From NCBI RefSeq assembly GCF_000022025.1, contig NC_011886.1, positions 1 through 64,000 on the forward strand: a stretch of DNA of 64,000 bases, written 5' to 3'. This document shows positions 63,392 to 64,000 of this stretch, piece after piece. Below the pieces are notes generated by a model that searched no databases, had not been told where the DNA came from, and saw nothing but the letters and a program-made list of their open reading frames with translations. Every line of letters starts with the position of its first letter. Position 1 is the stretch's first letter. Position numbers and translations under genes: made by a program. Source of the stretch: Pseudarthrobacter chlorophenolicus A6 (GTDB taxonomy: Bacteria > Actinomycetota > Actinomycetes > Actinomycetales > Micrococcaceae).

Positions 63392-63426
63392 AAAAAGGGT
63401 GCGGCCCCCCGAAGGAGGCCGCACCC
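63392..63426 (-). terminator. Rho-independent terminator of the CBS-domain gene
   Basis: GGGTGCGGCC (63397-63406) and GGCCGCACCC (63417-63426) form a 10-bp perfect stem. Read on the minus strand it is followed by TTTTT and starts 18 bp after the stop at 63444. Confidence 0.88.
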
Positions 63427-63443
63427 GTCTGTTGGAATGCCGG

Positions 63444-64000
63444 TCAGGCGCTGGTGGCGTCCTGCACCTCGCCCACCAGCTCTTCGATGATGTCCTCGAG
63501 GAACAGCATCCCGGTGGTGGCACCTTGGGCGTCGAAGACCCGGGCCACGTGGGCGCCGGTGCGGCGCATGGCCGCGAGGGCGTCCTCAAGCTCGGAGCCC
63601 GCGAAGGCCGAGGCCAACCGCCGGATCCGCTTGGCCGGCACCGGCCGGGCGAACTTCTCCGGCGAGGTCAGGTCCATGACGTCCTTGAGGTGGAGGTAGC
63701 CCGCAGGTTCGCCGTTGCTGTCCGTGAGGATGTAGCGCGAGTACCCGTGCCGGGCCACGGCCTGCTGGATGTCGGCCGGGGTGGCTGTCTCCGGGAGCAG
63801 CACGATGTCCGCCAGCGGAACCTGGACATCGGCCACCGTCTTGGCGGTGAACTCGAACGCATTGGTCAGGGCGCCGGTGGTGTCCTTCAGCATGCCGTCG
63901 CGGGTGGACTGCTCCACGATGTTGGCCACCTCGTCCAGGGTGTAGGCGCTGGTGGCCTCATCCTTGGGCTCCACCTTGAACAGGCGCAGGATGCCGTTGG
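63444..64000 (-). CDS. HlyC/CorC (CNNM)-family protein with CBS domains, partial
   Basis: C-terminal part only; the gene runs off the right edge. The visible portion includes the end of the DUF21 membrane region (NGILRLFKVEPKDEATSAYTLDEV). Two CBS domains follow (about VQVPLADIVLLPETATPADIQQAVARHGYSRY and AFAGSELEDALAAMRRTGAHVARV...GMLFLEDIIEELVGE). Such proteins are putative magnesium or cobalt efflux transporters. No C-terminal CorC_HlyC domain is seen after the second CBS domain. Confidence 0.88.
   Translation of the reverse strand, partial: NGILRLFKVEPKDEATSAYTLDEVANIVEQSTRDGMLKDTTGALTNAFEFTAKTVADVQVPLADIVLLPETATPADIQQAVARHGYSRYILTDSNGEPAGYLHLKDVMDLTSPEKFARPVPAKRIRRLASAFAGSELEDALAAMRRTGAHVARVFDAQGATTGMLFLEDIIEELVGEVQDATSA

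Overview
The window reads as the replication-origin region of an actinobacterial chromosome from the Micrococcaceae, most likely Arthrobacter or Pseudarthrobacter. This rests on the gene order dnaA-dnaN-gnd-recF-DUF721-gyrB-gyrA-DUF3566-tRNA-Ile-DLW39-tRNA-Ala, high GC content, many GTG starts, the conserved fhaA-fhaB-PP2C-rodA-pbp-pknA-pknB block, and protein wording familiar from that genus. No organism name is proven by the sequence.

Layout. 1-13384: origin and replication genes (dnaA, dnaN, recF, a DciA/DUF721 helicase-loader homologue, gyrB, gyrA), two tRNAs and a DMT-type transporter. 13401-16988: a glycosyltransferase, an Ala-rich membrane-anchored protein, a cyclophilin and a rhomboid protease. 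17018-17780: a gene-free 0.75 kb stretch with seven perfect DnaA boxes, more than the dnaA-dnaN gap itself. 17781-29974: a 3-methyladenine glycosylase, crgA, a class E sortase, a small membrane protein, a pabA/trpG amidotransferase, then the seven-gene minus-strand operon controlling cell shape and envelope synthesis by Ser/Thr phosphorylation. 30349: tRNA-Leu(CAG).

30578-43519 is accessory catabolism: a peptide/nickel-class ABC importer with five components, a TauE-like exporter, two D-2-hydroxyacid dehydrogenases, a glucarate dehydratase, a second enolase-superfamily (talarate/galactarate-like) dehydratase, a LysR and a FadR-type GntR regulator. The set fits sugar-acid (aldarate) use. Matching inverted repeats lie before the first dehydrogenase and in the gudD/lysR gap, and a perfect palindrome fills the promoter spacer of the second dehydratase.

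43561-61013 holds several small units. A TetR regulator and putrescine oxidase share a nearly identical 21-bp palindrome with a distant agmatine deiminase-amidase operon, suggesting one regulon for agmatine and putrescine breakdown. A MarR regulator has sites before itself, before a PPOX-type stress protein and before a three-gene membrane-stress operon (DUF3618, holin-like, Ala-rich). Between these are a DUF1348/TetR pair, DUF6919 and membrane proteins, a VOC protein, a divergent DUF5997/LysR-effector-domain pair, and an alditol oxidase divergent from a GH27 alpha-galactosidase around a LacI-type operator.

61119-64000: an alpha/beta hydrolase, an RsgA-like GTPase preceded by a 26-codon leader ORF with a very strong ribosome binding site, and the C-terminal part of a CBS-domain (HlyC/CNNM) membrane protein cut by the window edge. 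No CRISPR array, insertion sequence, rRNA or prophage was seen.
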